Source: Chloroflexota bacterium (lineage in GTDB: Bacteria > Chloroflexota > Anaerolineae > Aggregatilineales > Phototrophicaceae). Taken from it: a stretch of 58,281 nucleotides of DNA. The position numbers and the translations under genes are program-made. The stretch is taken from contig JAPPMO010000108.1 of assembly GCA_028873975.1 (NCBI GenBank), positions 1 through 58,281 of the forward strand. The letters run 5' to 3'. A model generated the notes under the pieces. That model was not told the origin of the DNA. It saw only the letters and a program-made list of their open reading frames with translations, and did no database searches. This document shows, in pieces, positions 17,532-25,273 of the stretch. Positions within the stretch are counted from its first letter, which is position 1; every line of letters begins with the position of its first letter.

Positions 17532-19073
17532 TTATCTTGCCGGCTTGGCGGTCGGCAAGGTCGCCAGCGGCGCCCCCCGCAAAGCCGAGCGCATGGCGGC
17601 GCGATCGTCCCAGGGGTGCTCAGTGACGCCAAAGCACATGCTCTGCTCATGGCCCTTGCCGCAGGCCATCACCAGGTCGCCGGAGCGGGCCAACTGACAG
17701 GCTTGGTAGATCGCTTGGCCGCGGTCGTGGACGCGGATAAAGCTCTGGCCTTCGACAGCGCCGCTTGCCCGGCAGCCTTCCGCCATCATCTCCAGAATAT
17801 CATCGAGGGACTCCGCGCGCGGGTCTTCGGCGGTCAAGACCGTAAAGTCCGCCAGCTGCGCCGACGTTTCCGCCATGAGCCGCCGTTTTTCCACATCGCG
17901 CAAGCCGGCGCTGCCAAAGACCGCGATCAAGCGCCTGCCGGGCGGCAGCATCGCCCGCCCAGCAGCCAAAGCGCGCCGCAGCGCGTTGGGTGTATGCGCG
18001 AAATCGACCATAGCGATGAAATCCTGGCCTTCATCAATGCGCTCCATACGGCCGGAAATCAAATCGACCGCTGCGATCCCGGCGCGTATATCGGACCAAG
18101 ACAGGCCGAGCTCCCGCGCGGCAACAATAGCAGCCAAGGCGTTTGAAAGGTTGAATTCGCCCAGCAAGCGCATCTCCAAGCGCCGGCCCCGCACCTGGAA
18201 GCTAGTTGAACTGGGTCGGAAGCTCAGGTCAGTCGCCCGGTAATCCGCCGCCTTACAGACGCCGTAAGTACGCACAGAATCGGATTTGATTGCGCCGAAA
18301 AATGCGGCGGAATCGTCATCGGCGTTGATCACCGCGAGCTTTGGGATAGCGGGCTTGCGCCAGGATTTGTCCAGCATCTTGAACATGATGGCTTTGGCGT
18401 CGCGATACGCTTCCCAACTGCCGTGGTAGTCCAGGTGCTCGTGCATGACATTGGTCAGGACGGCAACATCAATATCGACGCCATTCAGCCGGCTTTGCGC
18501 CAAGCCATGGCTGGTCATCTCGAGGACGCAGTGCGTCAAGCCCGCTGCGACCATGCGCGCCAGGCAGGCTTGTATGCGCGGCGCGCCGGGCGTTGTGACA
18601 TGCAAGCCAGTCGCGACCGTCTCGTCGCCGAAGTCGGCGGAGATGGTGCTGATGTAACCGGCTTTGACCTCCCTGGCGCGTTTGAGAATACTGTGCAGCA
18701 GGTGACAAGTCGTGGTTTTGCCGTCGGTGCCGGTGACGCCGACCACAACCAGTTCCCGCGAGGGGTAATCATGCCAGGCAGCCGCCAGCGGTCCGATCAC
18801 GGCTTGGGCGTCGCGGACGCGAATGTAGGGCACGCTCAAATCCCCTTGCGGGGCTTCGCCGACGATCGCGGCCGCGCCGGCCTGGATGGCGTCCGGGATG
18901 AACCGGTGGCCATCGGCGGACTGCCCCGCCCGCGCGACGAAGACTCCCCCGGGCTCAACCTCGAGGCTTGATTCTGTGACCGGAGCGGTGATCTCGACTG
19001 AAAGGTCGCCCTGCGTTGAGACCAGATGCCGCTCTGATATGGACTCTAAGAGGTTACGCAAAGTCTTGGGCAT
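17532..19073 (-). CDS. murE: UDP-N-acetylmuramyl-tripeptide synthetase
   Basis: A 513-residue Mur ligase adding the third amino acid of the peptidoglycan stem peptide. The ATP site is TGTDGKTTT (about 114-122), the carbamylated lysine is in YRDAKAIMF, and the C-terminal domain is intact (DFAHTPNALRRAL, FGSAGLRDVEKR, GDLVMACGKGHEQ). The segment that selects the third residue, DNPR in meso-DAP enzymes, reads EDPR here, keeping the Arg but not the Asn, so the amino acid cannot be assigned safely. It sits outside any dcw cluster, separated from the atp genes by a strong terminator, and about 13 kb from the FemX-like cross-bridge ligases. Confidence 0.9.
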   Translation of the reverse strand: MPKTLRNLLESISERHLVSTQGDLSVEITAPVTESSLEVEPGGVFVARAGQSADGHRFIPDAIQAGAAAIVGEAPQGDLSVPYIRVRDAQAVIGPLAAAWHDYPSRELVVVGVTGTDGKTTTCHLLHSILKRAREVKAGYISTISADFGDETVATGLHVTTPGAPRIQACLARMVAAGLTHCVLEMTSHGLAQSRLNGVDIDVAVLTNVMHEHLDYHGSWEAYRDAKAIMFKMLDKSWRKPAIPKLAVINADDDSAAFFGAIKSDSVRTYGVCKAADYRATDLSFRPSSTSFQVRGRRLEMRLLGEFNLSNALAAIVAARELGLSWSDIRAGIAAVDLISGRMERIDEGQDFIAMVDFAHTPNALRRALAAGRAMLPPGRRLIAVFGSAGLRDVEKRRLMAETSAQLADFTVLTAEDPRAESLDDILEMMAEGCRASGAVEGQSFIRVHDRGQAIYQACQLARSGDLVMACGKGHEQSMCFGVTEHPWDDRAAMRSALRGAPLATLPTAKPAR

Positions 19074-19146
19074 GAAAATCTCGTGTTGGGCTATTCGCGC
19101 ACAGTCTGCCCTATTTTATGCTGAATTGCCGGAACCTGTTTGCATT

Positions 19147-19183
19147 GAAAAAACAAACGCGCTGGAGGGCATCCAACGCGCTT
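19147..19183 (-). terminator. strong terminator after the atp genes
   Basis: On the minus strand AAGCGCGTTGGA (19172-19183) pairs along 12 positions, with two G-T pairs, with TCCAGCGCGTTT (19155-19166) around a five-base loop, and a T-rich run follows. It stands between the AtpF-delta stop (19210) and the murE start, closing the atp transcript before any F1 gene. Confidence 0.9.
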
Positions 19184-19209
19184 GTCAAGTGCTTTGGGTT
19201 TCGGTCGGC

Positions 19210-19920
19210 TTAATTCAAGCTGCGCGACAGACTGCTCAATTGTGAGCGCACGCTGCCGTCGACCATGCCGCCGGGCCAGCGCACGATCAAGCCGCCCAGA
19301 ATCTCCGGATCGACCTGATAATCCACCTCGTCCGCGCCGATTTCGCTTTGGATATTTTTCTGCTCGGTCGCGGTCAAAGGCATGGCGCTGAGGACTTCCA
19401 CGCTGCCGCCGATGCCTTTCGCGCCCTCCGGCAGGTCCGCGATGAAACTGTTGACCAGCGCCTTTTGCCTGGTCTTGGTGATGTTCTCGCCCAGAATGCG
19501 GCTGGCCGCGGCAACCGAAATACTCAGCACCTGCTCGCGCAGGTTGCCCAACTCGGCATTGCGCGTGGCGGCTGCTTCGGTTTGGGCATCGGTTTGGATC
19601 TTGGCCGCAGCCTGACGCGCTTCCTGTTCGACCGCGGCGGCGACGTCTTCGCCGCGGCCGCGAGCCTCGTCGATCACCTTCTGCGCTTCGGCGCGAGCCT
19701 GCGCCAGGATCTTTTCGGCTTCCGCTTCGGCGTTTTCCCGCGCCCGGGCGGCGGCGGCCGCGTCTTCCAAGCCTTTGGCGATGCGATTGCGCCGCTCGTT
19801 GAGCATATTCACCAAGGGATCGTAGATGAAGCGGGTCATCACCGTATACAAAACGATGAAGGCGATTATCCATATCAGCATCAATCCGGGGTTGATGCCC
19901 AAATTGTCAAGTACACTCAT
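19210..19920 (-). CDS. atpF: ATP synthase subunit b fused to the C-terminal domain of subunit delta
   Basis: A 236-residue protein. Residues 10-30 are the single membrane anchor of subunit b (LMLIWIIAFIVLYTVMTRF), and 36-150 form the long Ala/Glu/Arg-rich stalk helix. Residues 173-236 are not b-like: VEVLSAMPLTATEQ, DYQVDPEILGGLIVRW and GGMVDGSVRSQL follow the C-terminal domain of subunit delta/OSCP, which has the pattern SA.PL....., VDP.LIGG..., DGSV...L. The delta N-terminal domain, which grips alpha, is missing. Order is atpI/Z-B-E-F as usual, but no atpH, atpA, atpG, atpD or atpC follows; a terminator and murE do. The start ATG has GGAG seven bases upstream. Confidence 0.88.
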   Translation of the reverse strand: MSVLDNLGINPGLMLIWIIAFIVLYTVMTRFIYDPLVNMLNERRNRIAKGLEDAAAAARARENAEAEAEKILAQARAEAQKVIDEARGRGEDVAAAVEQEARQAAAKIQTDAQTEAAATRNAELGNLREQVLSISVAAASRILGENITKTRQKALVNSFIADLPEGAKGIGGSVEVLSAMPLTATEQKNIQSEIGADEVDYQVDPEILGGLIVRWPGGMVDGSVRSQLSSLSRSLN

Positions 19921-19949
19921 GATGCTCTCCTGTCCCTCCCCCGCACTAG

Positions 19950-20192
19950 CTAGCTAAGTACGAAGAGGATAATCAGCGAAACGACCAGGGCGTAAATGGC
20001 GACCGCTTCCGCGAAAGCCACGCCCAGGATCATGTTGACCTGAATGGTCGCGGTGTGATCCGGGTTGCGTCCCATCGCCTGTACCGCGCCGCCTACCGCA
20101 AGACCGATGCCGATGCCACCGCCAGCCGCGCCGATCATCGCCAGACCCGCGCCAATCGCTTTACCCAAAATAATCGTTGATTGTGGATCCAT
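19950..20192 (-). CDS. atpE: ATP synthase subunit c
   Basis: An 80-residue proteolipid with two membrane helices that forms the Fo rotor ring. Helix 1 carries GGGIGIGLAVGGAVQAMGRNPD with the loop RNP, helix 2 carries GVAFAEAVAIYALVV with the ion-binding Glu. The Glu is followed by Ala and not Ser/Thr, so the Na+-binding ES/ET signature is absent and proton coupling is expected. The ATG chosen (MDPQSTIILG) has GGAGG eight bases upstream; the longer frame to 20237 adds only leader residues. Confidence 0.96.
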   Translation of the reverse strand: MDPQSTIILGKAIGAGLAMIGAAGGGIGIGLAVGGAVQAMGRNPDHTATIQVNMILGVAFAEAVAIYALVVSLIILFVLS

Positions 20193-20275
20193 TGATGTTT
20201 CCTCCAGTTTTGTTCTTGTCCGATTGCGTAAACTCACTTGCGCGTCTGCTGCTCGCGCTTGTCGCCGCCGAGCGG

Positions 20276-21682
20276 CTAATGCGCTTCGGCATGGTCGTGA
20301 TCATCATCATGATGATGGCTGACCGTTGCCAGGTTCATGAAGATCGCGGTCAACAAGGCGAATACCAGCGCTTGTATGACACCGACGAAAAACTCCAGGA
20401 TGAAAAAGGGCCAGGGCAGGATCGGCACCAGGAAGCTCATGACAAAGAGCAGGATCGACCCGGCGAAGATATTGCCCAAAAGACGGAAGCCAAAGGAGAG
20501 AATCTTGGCGAAGTCGCCGATCAGCTCCAGCAAGCCCACCGCCACATCAATGCCGCCAAGCGGCGATTTGAAGAGCGTGCCAAAGTTGAAGAACTTGGTC
20601 AGATAACCGATGCCCAGAGCCTTGAAACCGATGAACTGGATCATGACGAATGAGATCAAAGCCAGCGACAGCGTCATGTTCAGATCGGTTGACGGGACGC
20701 GGACAAAGGGCAAGACCACCCAAGGCACGAGCTTCGCTTCTTCGCCCCTGGGATCCGGGTGCAGCGGGATGGATTTCTTCTTGTCGGCTTTATCGTCGGC
20801 AACATAGTCATCCGCCCATGGCACCGGTCCCACACCGGTATAACAACTGCGATCGGCGCGCGCTTGCTTTGCGGCTACCCGAGCCGCCAATACTTCGTCG
20901 TGAGCGGCAAGCGCCGCATCCGACTGGCCAGATGCCGCGCTATGCCCATCATCGCCGTGATCATCCGATTCCTCAGTGGACTGCGCTTCATCGCCGTGCC
21001 CCGCTTGATAGCGGGCGTAAGCGGCGTCCTCAATCGAGGCCTGCTCGGCAGCCGCGGCGGCGGCTTTCGCTTCCAGCAGCGCCGCCTCGTCAGCCGCCGC
21101 TTCATCAGCCGGGCTGATCCAGTCGCACTGGCCGTTGACGTAGGAGATGCCCAAGAAGCCTTGATAGATCTCGTAGCCATCGGTGGTGATCACCTTGTAT
21201 TCGCCGCTGTCGGCATCGTATTTTTCCTTGACGTGCGGGTGGATGAAGCCGACGGTATCGACGCCGGGCACGAGTTCCATCCAGTTTGCGAGCAGCACTA
21301 TCAGAAAGATCGTCATGAACATGTTGAAGATCAGACGGAAATGCCTGCCCGCGGCGATGCCCCCGACGAAGCCCATCAAACCTTCGAACAGCGCCTCAAA
21401 CATGTTGTAGAAGCCGCCCGGCGGAACCTCATTGCCGCTTTTGGGGCGGCGCCGCGAGACGTAAATGACGAAGAGCAGCAGCAATATCCACACAATCACC
21501 GAACCCGCGAAGGTATTCGTCAGGCGAATATCCGTGAAGGGGACGTTAAAGCCTTCGGGAAAGTTTTCCCCCGGCAATTGGATGAAGGGTATGACAGGCG
21601 GAACCCGCAAGGCGACAAAAACACCAGCCAGGAACATGAGCAAGGCGACGAACCGGCGTTTCCCGTTCCAAAAACTATTCAC
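20276..21682 (-). CDS. atpB: ATP synthase subunit a with a large inserted loop
   Basis: A 468-residue Fo subunit, far longer than the usual 230-350. The essential Arg is present in KILSFGFRLLGN (residue 400), and the flanking helices match the family (ANWMELVPG at 132-140, PSTDLNMTLSLALISF at 330-345). Between these two blocks lie about 190 residues where about 26 are normal in E. coli. The extra part (about 150-318) is rich in Ala, Glu and Asp with long charged helix (about 191-275), a DDHGDDGHS His/Asp patch and a lysine patch. The C-terminus is His/Asp-rich (SHHHDDDHDHAEAH). No frameshift is evident. The start overlaps the upstream AtpI/AtpZ-like gene by eight bases. Confidence 0.93.
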   Translation of the reverse strand: MNSFWNGKRRFVALLMFLAGVFVALRVPPVIPFIQLPGENFPEGFNVPFTDIRLTNTFAGSVIVWILLLLFVIYVSRRRPKSGNEVPPGGFYNMFEALFEGLMGFVGGIAAGRHFRLIFNMFMTIFLIVLLANWMELVPGVDTVGFIHPHVKEKYDADSGEYKVITTDGYEIYQGFLGISYVNGQCDWISPADEAAADEAALLEAKAAAAAAEQASIEDAAYARYQAGHGDEAQSTEESDDHGDDGHSAASGQSDAALAAHDEVLAARVAAKQARADRSCYTGVGPVPWADDYVADDKADKKKSIPLHPDPRGEEAKLVPWVVLPFVRVPSTDLNMTLSLALISFVMIQFIGFKALGIGYLTKFFNFGTLFKSPLGGIDVAVGLLELIGDFAKILSFGFRLLGNIFAGSILLFVMSFLVPILPWPFFILEFFVGVIQALVFALLTAIFMNLATVSHHHDDDHDHAEAH

Positions 21683-21944
21683 TTATATCTTCCTCCTTCT
21701 GCACCGCGCTTCCATGTAGCTGTTTCGCTTTGTAGCGTGTATAGAAAAAGATCGCCGCAATGCTGACGGGGACGCTCGCCAGCAACATGATGAACATCAT
21801 CGCGGGGCGCGTCCCGAAAAGCTCGTCCACGCCCCAGCCAAGCAACATCGCGCCCAGAATGACGAGCAGAATCAAGCATCCTACCTGCCCCACCACCCCC
21901 GCCACCAAACCATAGGTGGACAGGGGATTGTTATTCGGCTTCAC
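21675..21944 (-). CDS. AtpI/AtpZ-family ATP synthase accessory protein
   Basis: An 89-residue protein with two membrane helices (GLVAGVVGQVGCLILLVILGAMLLGW and AMMFIMLLASVPVSIAAIFFY) joined by a short loop with DELFGTRP, the pattern of the AtpZ/AtpI group. Members sit first in atp operons and help c-ring assembly or Mg2+/Ca2+ handling. Starts with GTG at 21944 with only a weak ribosome site, and overlaps atpB by eight bases, indicating coupling. It is 97 bases from the nuoN stop; that gap has a -10-like GATAAAAT but no firm promoter. Confidence 0.75.
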   Translation of the reverse strand: MKPNNNPLSTYGLVAGVVGQVGCLILLVILGAMLLGWGVDELFGTRPAMMFIMLLASVPVSIAAIFFYTRYKAKQLHGSAVQKEEDISE

Positions 21945-22041
21945 GGTTCACGTTACTTGTCATCGGCGAACCAACAGCGAAAGACCTCGCCAAGCTTGAT
22001 TCGAGAATTTTATCACAAACGGTTTTCCATTGCTATAACGA

Positions 22042-23541
22042 TTATAAGCCGCCCGCGCCCAGCGCCGCCCAATTGTAAATCGGCGTGACCGCAACTGTGC
22101 CCAGCAAGATGACAATGCTCGCGGTGATGCCTAAAGCCCAAGCGTATGCGCGCGGGATGCCTACCGGGATCTCGTCATCCGGTCCCACATCGACGTACAT
22201 CACTTTGATGACAACCAGATAGTAATAGAGCGCGATGATGGCGTTGGCCACGGCGATCAGCGCCAAGCCGACCAGATTGGACTTGACCGCAGCCTGGAAC
22301 AGGAAGAACTTCCCAAAGAACCCGGCCGCCGGCGGGATGCCGCCCAGGGACAGCAATCCGATGGTGATAAAGAGCGCCAGCCAGGGACTGCGTCGGTTCA
22401 AGCCAGCCAGATCTTTGATGTCTTCCTTGCCAGTGGCCGCGATGAAGAGGATTACGCCACCGAATACCAGCAGATTGGTGAAGATATACATGAACATGTA
22501 GAAGGAGACCGATGCGACTGCCAGGCTGTCGTCCGCGCCCTGGAGCGCCGCCACGCCGATCAAGGTATAGCCAGCCTGGGCGATGGAGGAATAGGCCAGC
22601 AGGCGCTTGATATTGCTTTGCCGCAGGGCGACGACGTTGCCCAGGGTCATGCTCGCGATCGCGATCAGTACCAGCAGGTTGACCCAGAAATCCTGGATGA
22701 CGACGCCGGCTATGGCCAAATCGGGCGGGAAAACAGCTGTCAGAAAACGAAGCAGCAAGGCAAAGCTGGCCGCCTTGCTCGAGACGCTGACGAATGCGGT
22801 AACCGGCGTGGGCGCGCCTTCGTAGACATCGGGCGTCCAAAAATGAAAGGGAACGGCGCTCAGCTTAAAGCCGAAGCCGACCACCACCATGACCAAAGCC
22901 GCCATAACCGCCAACAAGCCCTCGTCGAATCCGCCGCTCATGGCTTCGGCAATGCCGGCTAGATTGGTCGTGCCGGCGAAGCCATAGAGCAAGCTGAAAC
23001 CGAAGAGCATGATCGCCGACGCAAAAGCGCCATAGAGGAAGTACTTCATGCCGCCCTCTGCCGAACGCAAATCGCCGCGGCGGAAGCTGGCCAACATGTA
23101 AAGCGGGATCGACAATGTCTCCAGCGCGACAAAGACCAGGATCAGATCGCTGGCGCTGGACATCATCAAACCGCCCAGCGTGGCGACGATCACGATCAAA
23201 TAGAACTCGCCCTTGTCCCCGACGCCCTGGTCGCCCAGCGCCATCAAACAGGTCACCGCGCCCGAGAGCAGGAGCATCACCTTGAAGATCTGCGAGAGCG
23301 GGTCGTAATTGACCATCCCGCCCCAGAGCAGAAGGCCATTCTCGAACTGCGCCGGGTCGGGGGCCCAGATCAAGGGCACCAGCGCCAAGAGCGCCATGCC
23401 AACTGCCGAGACAAAGACCACATTGCGGCGGGTCGCGATAGAACCGTAGATGTCGGCGAAGAGCACTATCACCGCGAGCGCCGTCAAGCCGACTTCCGGC
23501 AAGACCGACGGCAGTTGCGCCCAGAGATCAAATGCTTCCAT
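22042..23541 (-). CDS. nuoN: NADH-quinone oxidoreductase subunit N
   Basis: A 499-residue antiporter-like subunit of the complex I membrane arm with about 14 helices. The helix-5 Glu is in LVFVALETLSIPLYML, the helix-7 Lys in GFGFKLSAVPFHFWTPDVYEGAPTP, and RLLAYSSIAQAGY marks the broken-helix region. Its ATG abuts the stop codon of the second nuoM (stop 23542, start 23541), so translation is likely coupled. It is the last nuo gene; atp genes follow after 97 bases. Confidence 0.96.
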   Translation of the reverse strand: MEAFDLWAQLPSVLPEVGLTALAVIVLFADIYGSIATRRNVVFVSAVGMALLALVPLIWAPDPAQFENGLLLWGGMVNYDPLSQIFKVMLLLSGAVTCLMALGDQGVGDKGEFYLIVIVATLGGLMMSSASDLILVFVALETLSIPLYMLASFRRGDLRSAEGGMKYFLYGAFASAIMLFGFSLLYGFAGTTNLAGIAEAMSGGFDEGLLAVMAALVMVVVGFGFKLSAVPFHFWTPDVYEGAPTPVTAFVSVSSKAASFALLLRFLTAVFPPDLAIAGVVIQDFWVNLLVLIAIASMTLGNVVALRQSNIKRLLAYSSIAQAGYTLIGVAALQGADDSLAVASVSFYMFMYIFTNLLVFGGVILFIAATGKEDIKDLAGLNRRSPWLALFITIGLLSLGGIPPAAGFFGKFFLFQAAVKSNLVGLALIAVANAIIALYYYLVVIKVMYVDVGPDDEIPVGIPRAYAWALGITASIVILLGTVAVTPIYNWAALGAGGL

Positions 23542-25263
23542 CTAGCCACCTCCCAAGAGGGCGATTAGCGGTCGAATGCCGGATTCGATCATCGGAGCCA
23601 TGATCGGCGGGTACAAACCCAATATGACAAGAGGCGCGCCCAAAATAATCAGTACGATGCGGTCGGTGGCCGCGATATTGCCGACATCATGGAAATGCTC
23701 GGCATCAAACTCGCCGAAGAAGACCTGCCCGGCCACGCGCAATACATAAGCCGCGGTGATGACAATGCCCAGCGCGGACAGGATCACAATCACGCTGTAA
23801 TAGTTGCTGAGCTGGAAGCTGCCGAGCTGCAAAGTAATTTGCTCGGAGGCCGCCCACATGCCCTGGAAGATGGGGAATTCGGCGATAAAGCCACTGAGCC
23901 CGGGCATGCCCATACTGGTCAAGCCGCCGATGACAAAAGCCACGCCCACCCAGGGCATCACTTTCATGAAGCCGCCCAGGCTGGGAATATCGCGGGTATG
24001 GGCGCGATCGTAGACCATCCCTACCACACCGAAGAAGAGCGCTGTCATCGCGCCGTGGCTGAACATTTGAATGCCCGCGCCGGTCATGCCGGTCAGGTTC
24101 ATCGTCGTCCAGCCCATGCTCACCAAACCCATGTGACTGACCGATGAAAAGCCAATGACATACTTGAAGTCGCGCTGTCGGAAGGCGATCAAGGCGCCGT
24201 AGACAACGTTGATCAAGGTCAGGAAAACGATCCAGGGCAAGTGCGTCTGCGCGCCGTCCGGCAGCAACTGCACGCCCGCGCGCAAAGCCGCGAAGGCGCC
24301 CACTTTCATCAAGACCCCCGCGTGAATCATTGAGACAGCGGTCGGCGCGGCGACATGGCCATCGGGCGACCAATTGTGGAAGGGGAATACACCGGCCAAA
24401 ACGCCAAAGCCGATGAACATGAAGGGGAACCAGAAGCGCGAGAAGCTCAAGCCTTCAATGCCCAGTATCTCAATCGCGAAGGCGCCGTTTTCCGCAGCCA
24501 GGGTCAACTGGGCGATGTTCCAGCTATAAGCTCCGCTGTCCGCCGGCAAGAGCCCGCTGGCAAGCGCCGCTTGGAAGACCTCGGCGCCGCTGCCGGAGAA
24601 AAACGCCCCAGCCGCGAAATACATCGCCACCGCGCCAACCAGCGCGAATACCGACCCGACCAGGATATACAGGGTCAACTTCATCGCCGCGTACTCGCGC
24701 AGCTTGACCCAGCCCCAGCCCGCGATCAGCAGGTACATCGGGAAGATCGCCAGTTCATAAAAGAAGAAGAGCATGAAGAGATCAACGGCGATGAAGACGC
24801 CATAAACCCCGGCGACCAGGAACATGAAGAAAGCCATAAACTCGCGCAGGCGGTCTTCGATATTCCAGGAGATCAAGACGCCGGCGACAGCCACCATGCC
24901 GGTGAGCAAGACCATCGGCGCCGAAACGCCATCGACGCCCACGTGATAGGCGATGCCCAGCGATTCCACCCAGACGATGCGCTGCTCGAAAGCCAGCGCG
25001 TCGACGAACATCCGCGCGCCGCTGAGATCGCCGCCGCCCGCCAGCATCGTCATCTGCTGGTCGATCAAGCCGCCGGCGCCCTTGACATAATTGTCGTAAC
25101 CGAAGAAGACGGCCAGGGACAGGGCGAGAACGGCCGAGGCGGCGGTAATCGCCACGCCGCGAACCAGATCGCGATTCCGCCGGTCCAGAAAGAGAATGAC
25201 AAAGCCGGCGATGATGGGGATGAAGATGATCGCCGTGAGTACCGAAAAGCCCGTTGCATCCAT
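23542..25263 (-). CDS. second NuoM-like antiporter subunit, helix-7 lysine missing
   Basis: A 573-residue NuoM paralogue next to the first. It keeps the helix-5 Glu (MLFFFYELAIFPMYLL), the helix-8 Lys (MIHAGVLMKVGAFAALR) and the helix-12 Glu (GFIAEFPIF). The helix-7 segment reads FGVLAGVFPFHNWSPDGHVAAPT; in the first NuoM it is [23 protein letters not shown]. The invariant Lys is therefore replaced by Leu, with no Lys nearby. There are additional residues (about 70-95 and 215-265) with Gly/Ala-rich loops. Complex I variants with two NuoM subunits are known; whether this one pumps protons is open. Confidence 0.9.
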   Translation of the reverse strand: MDATGFSVLTAIIFIPIIAGFVILFLDRRNRDLVRGVAITAASAVLALSLAVFFGYDNYVKGAGGLIDQQMTMLAGGGDLSGARMFVDALAFEQRIVWVESLGIAYHVGVDGVSAPMVLLTGMVAVAGVLISWNIEDRLREFMAFFMFLVAGVYGVFIAVDLFMLFFFYELAIFPMYLLIAGWGWVKLREYAAMKLTLYILVGSVFALVGAVAMYFAAGAFFSGSGAEVFQAALASGLLPADSGAYSWNIAQLTLAAENGAFAIEILGIEGLSFSRFWFPFMFIGFGVLAGVFPFHNWSPDGHVAAPTAVSMIHAGVLMKVGAFAALRAGVQLLPDGAQTHLPWIVFLTLINVVYGALIAFRQRDFKYVIGFSSVSHMGLVSMGWTTMNLTGMTGAGIQMFSHGAMTALFFGVVGMVYDRAHTRDIPSLGGFMKVMPWVGVAFVIGGLTSMGMPGLSGFIAEFPIFQGMWAASEQITLQLGSFQLSNYYSVIVILSALGIVITAAYVLRVAGQVFFGEFDAEHFHDVGNIAATDRIVLIILGAPLVILGLYPPIMAPMIESGIRPLIALLGGG

Positions 25264-25273
25264 TAGGTCATTC

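Noticed and set aside
24355..25266. A 303-residue + frame
   Set aside because: It is antisense to the second nuoM and is not protein-like.
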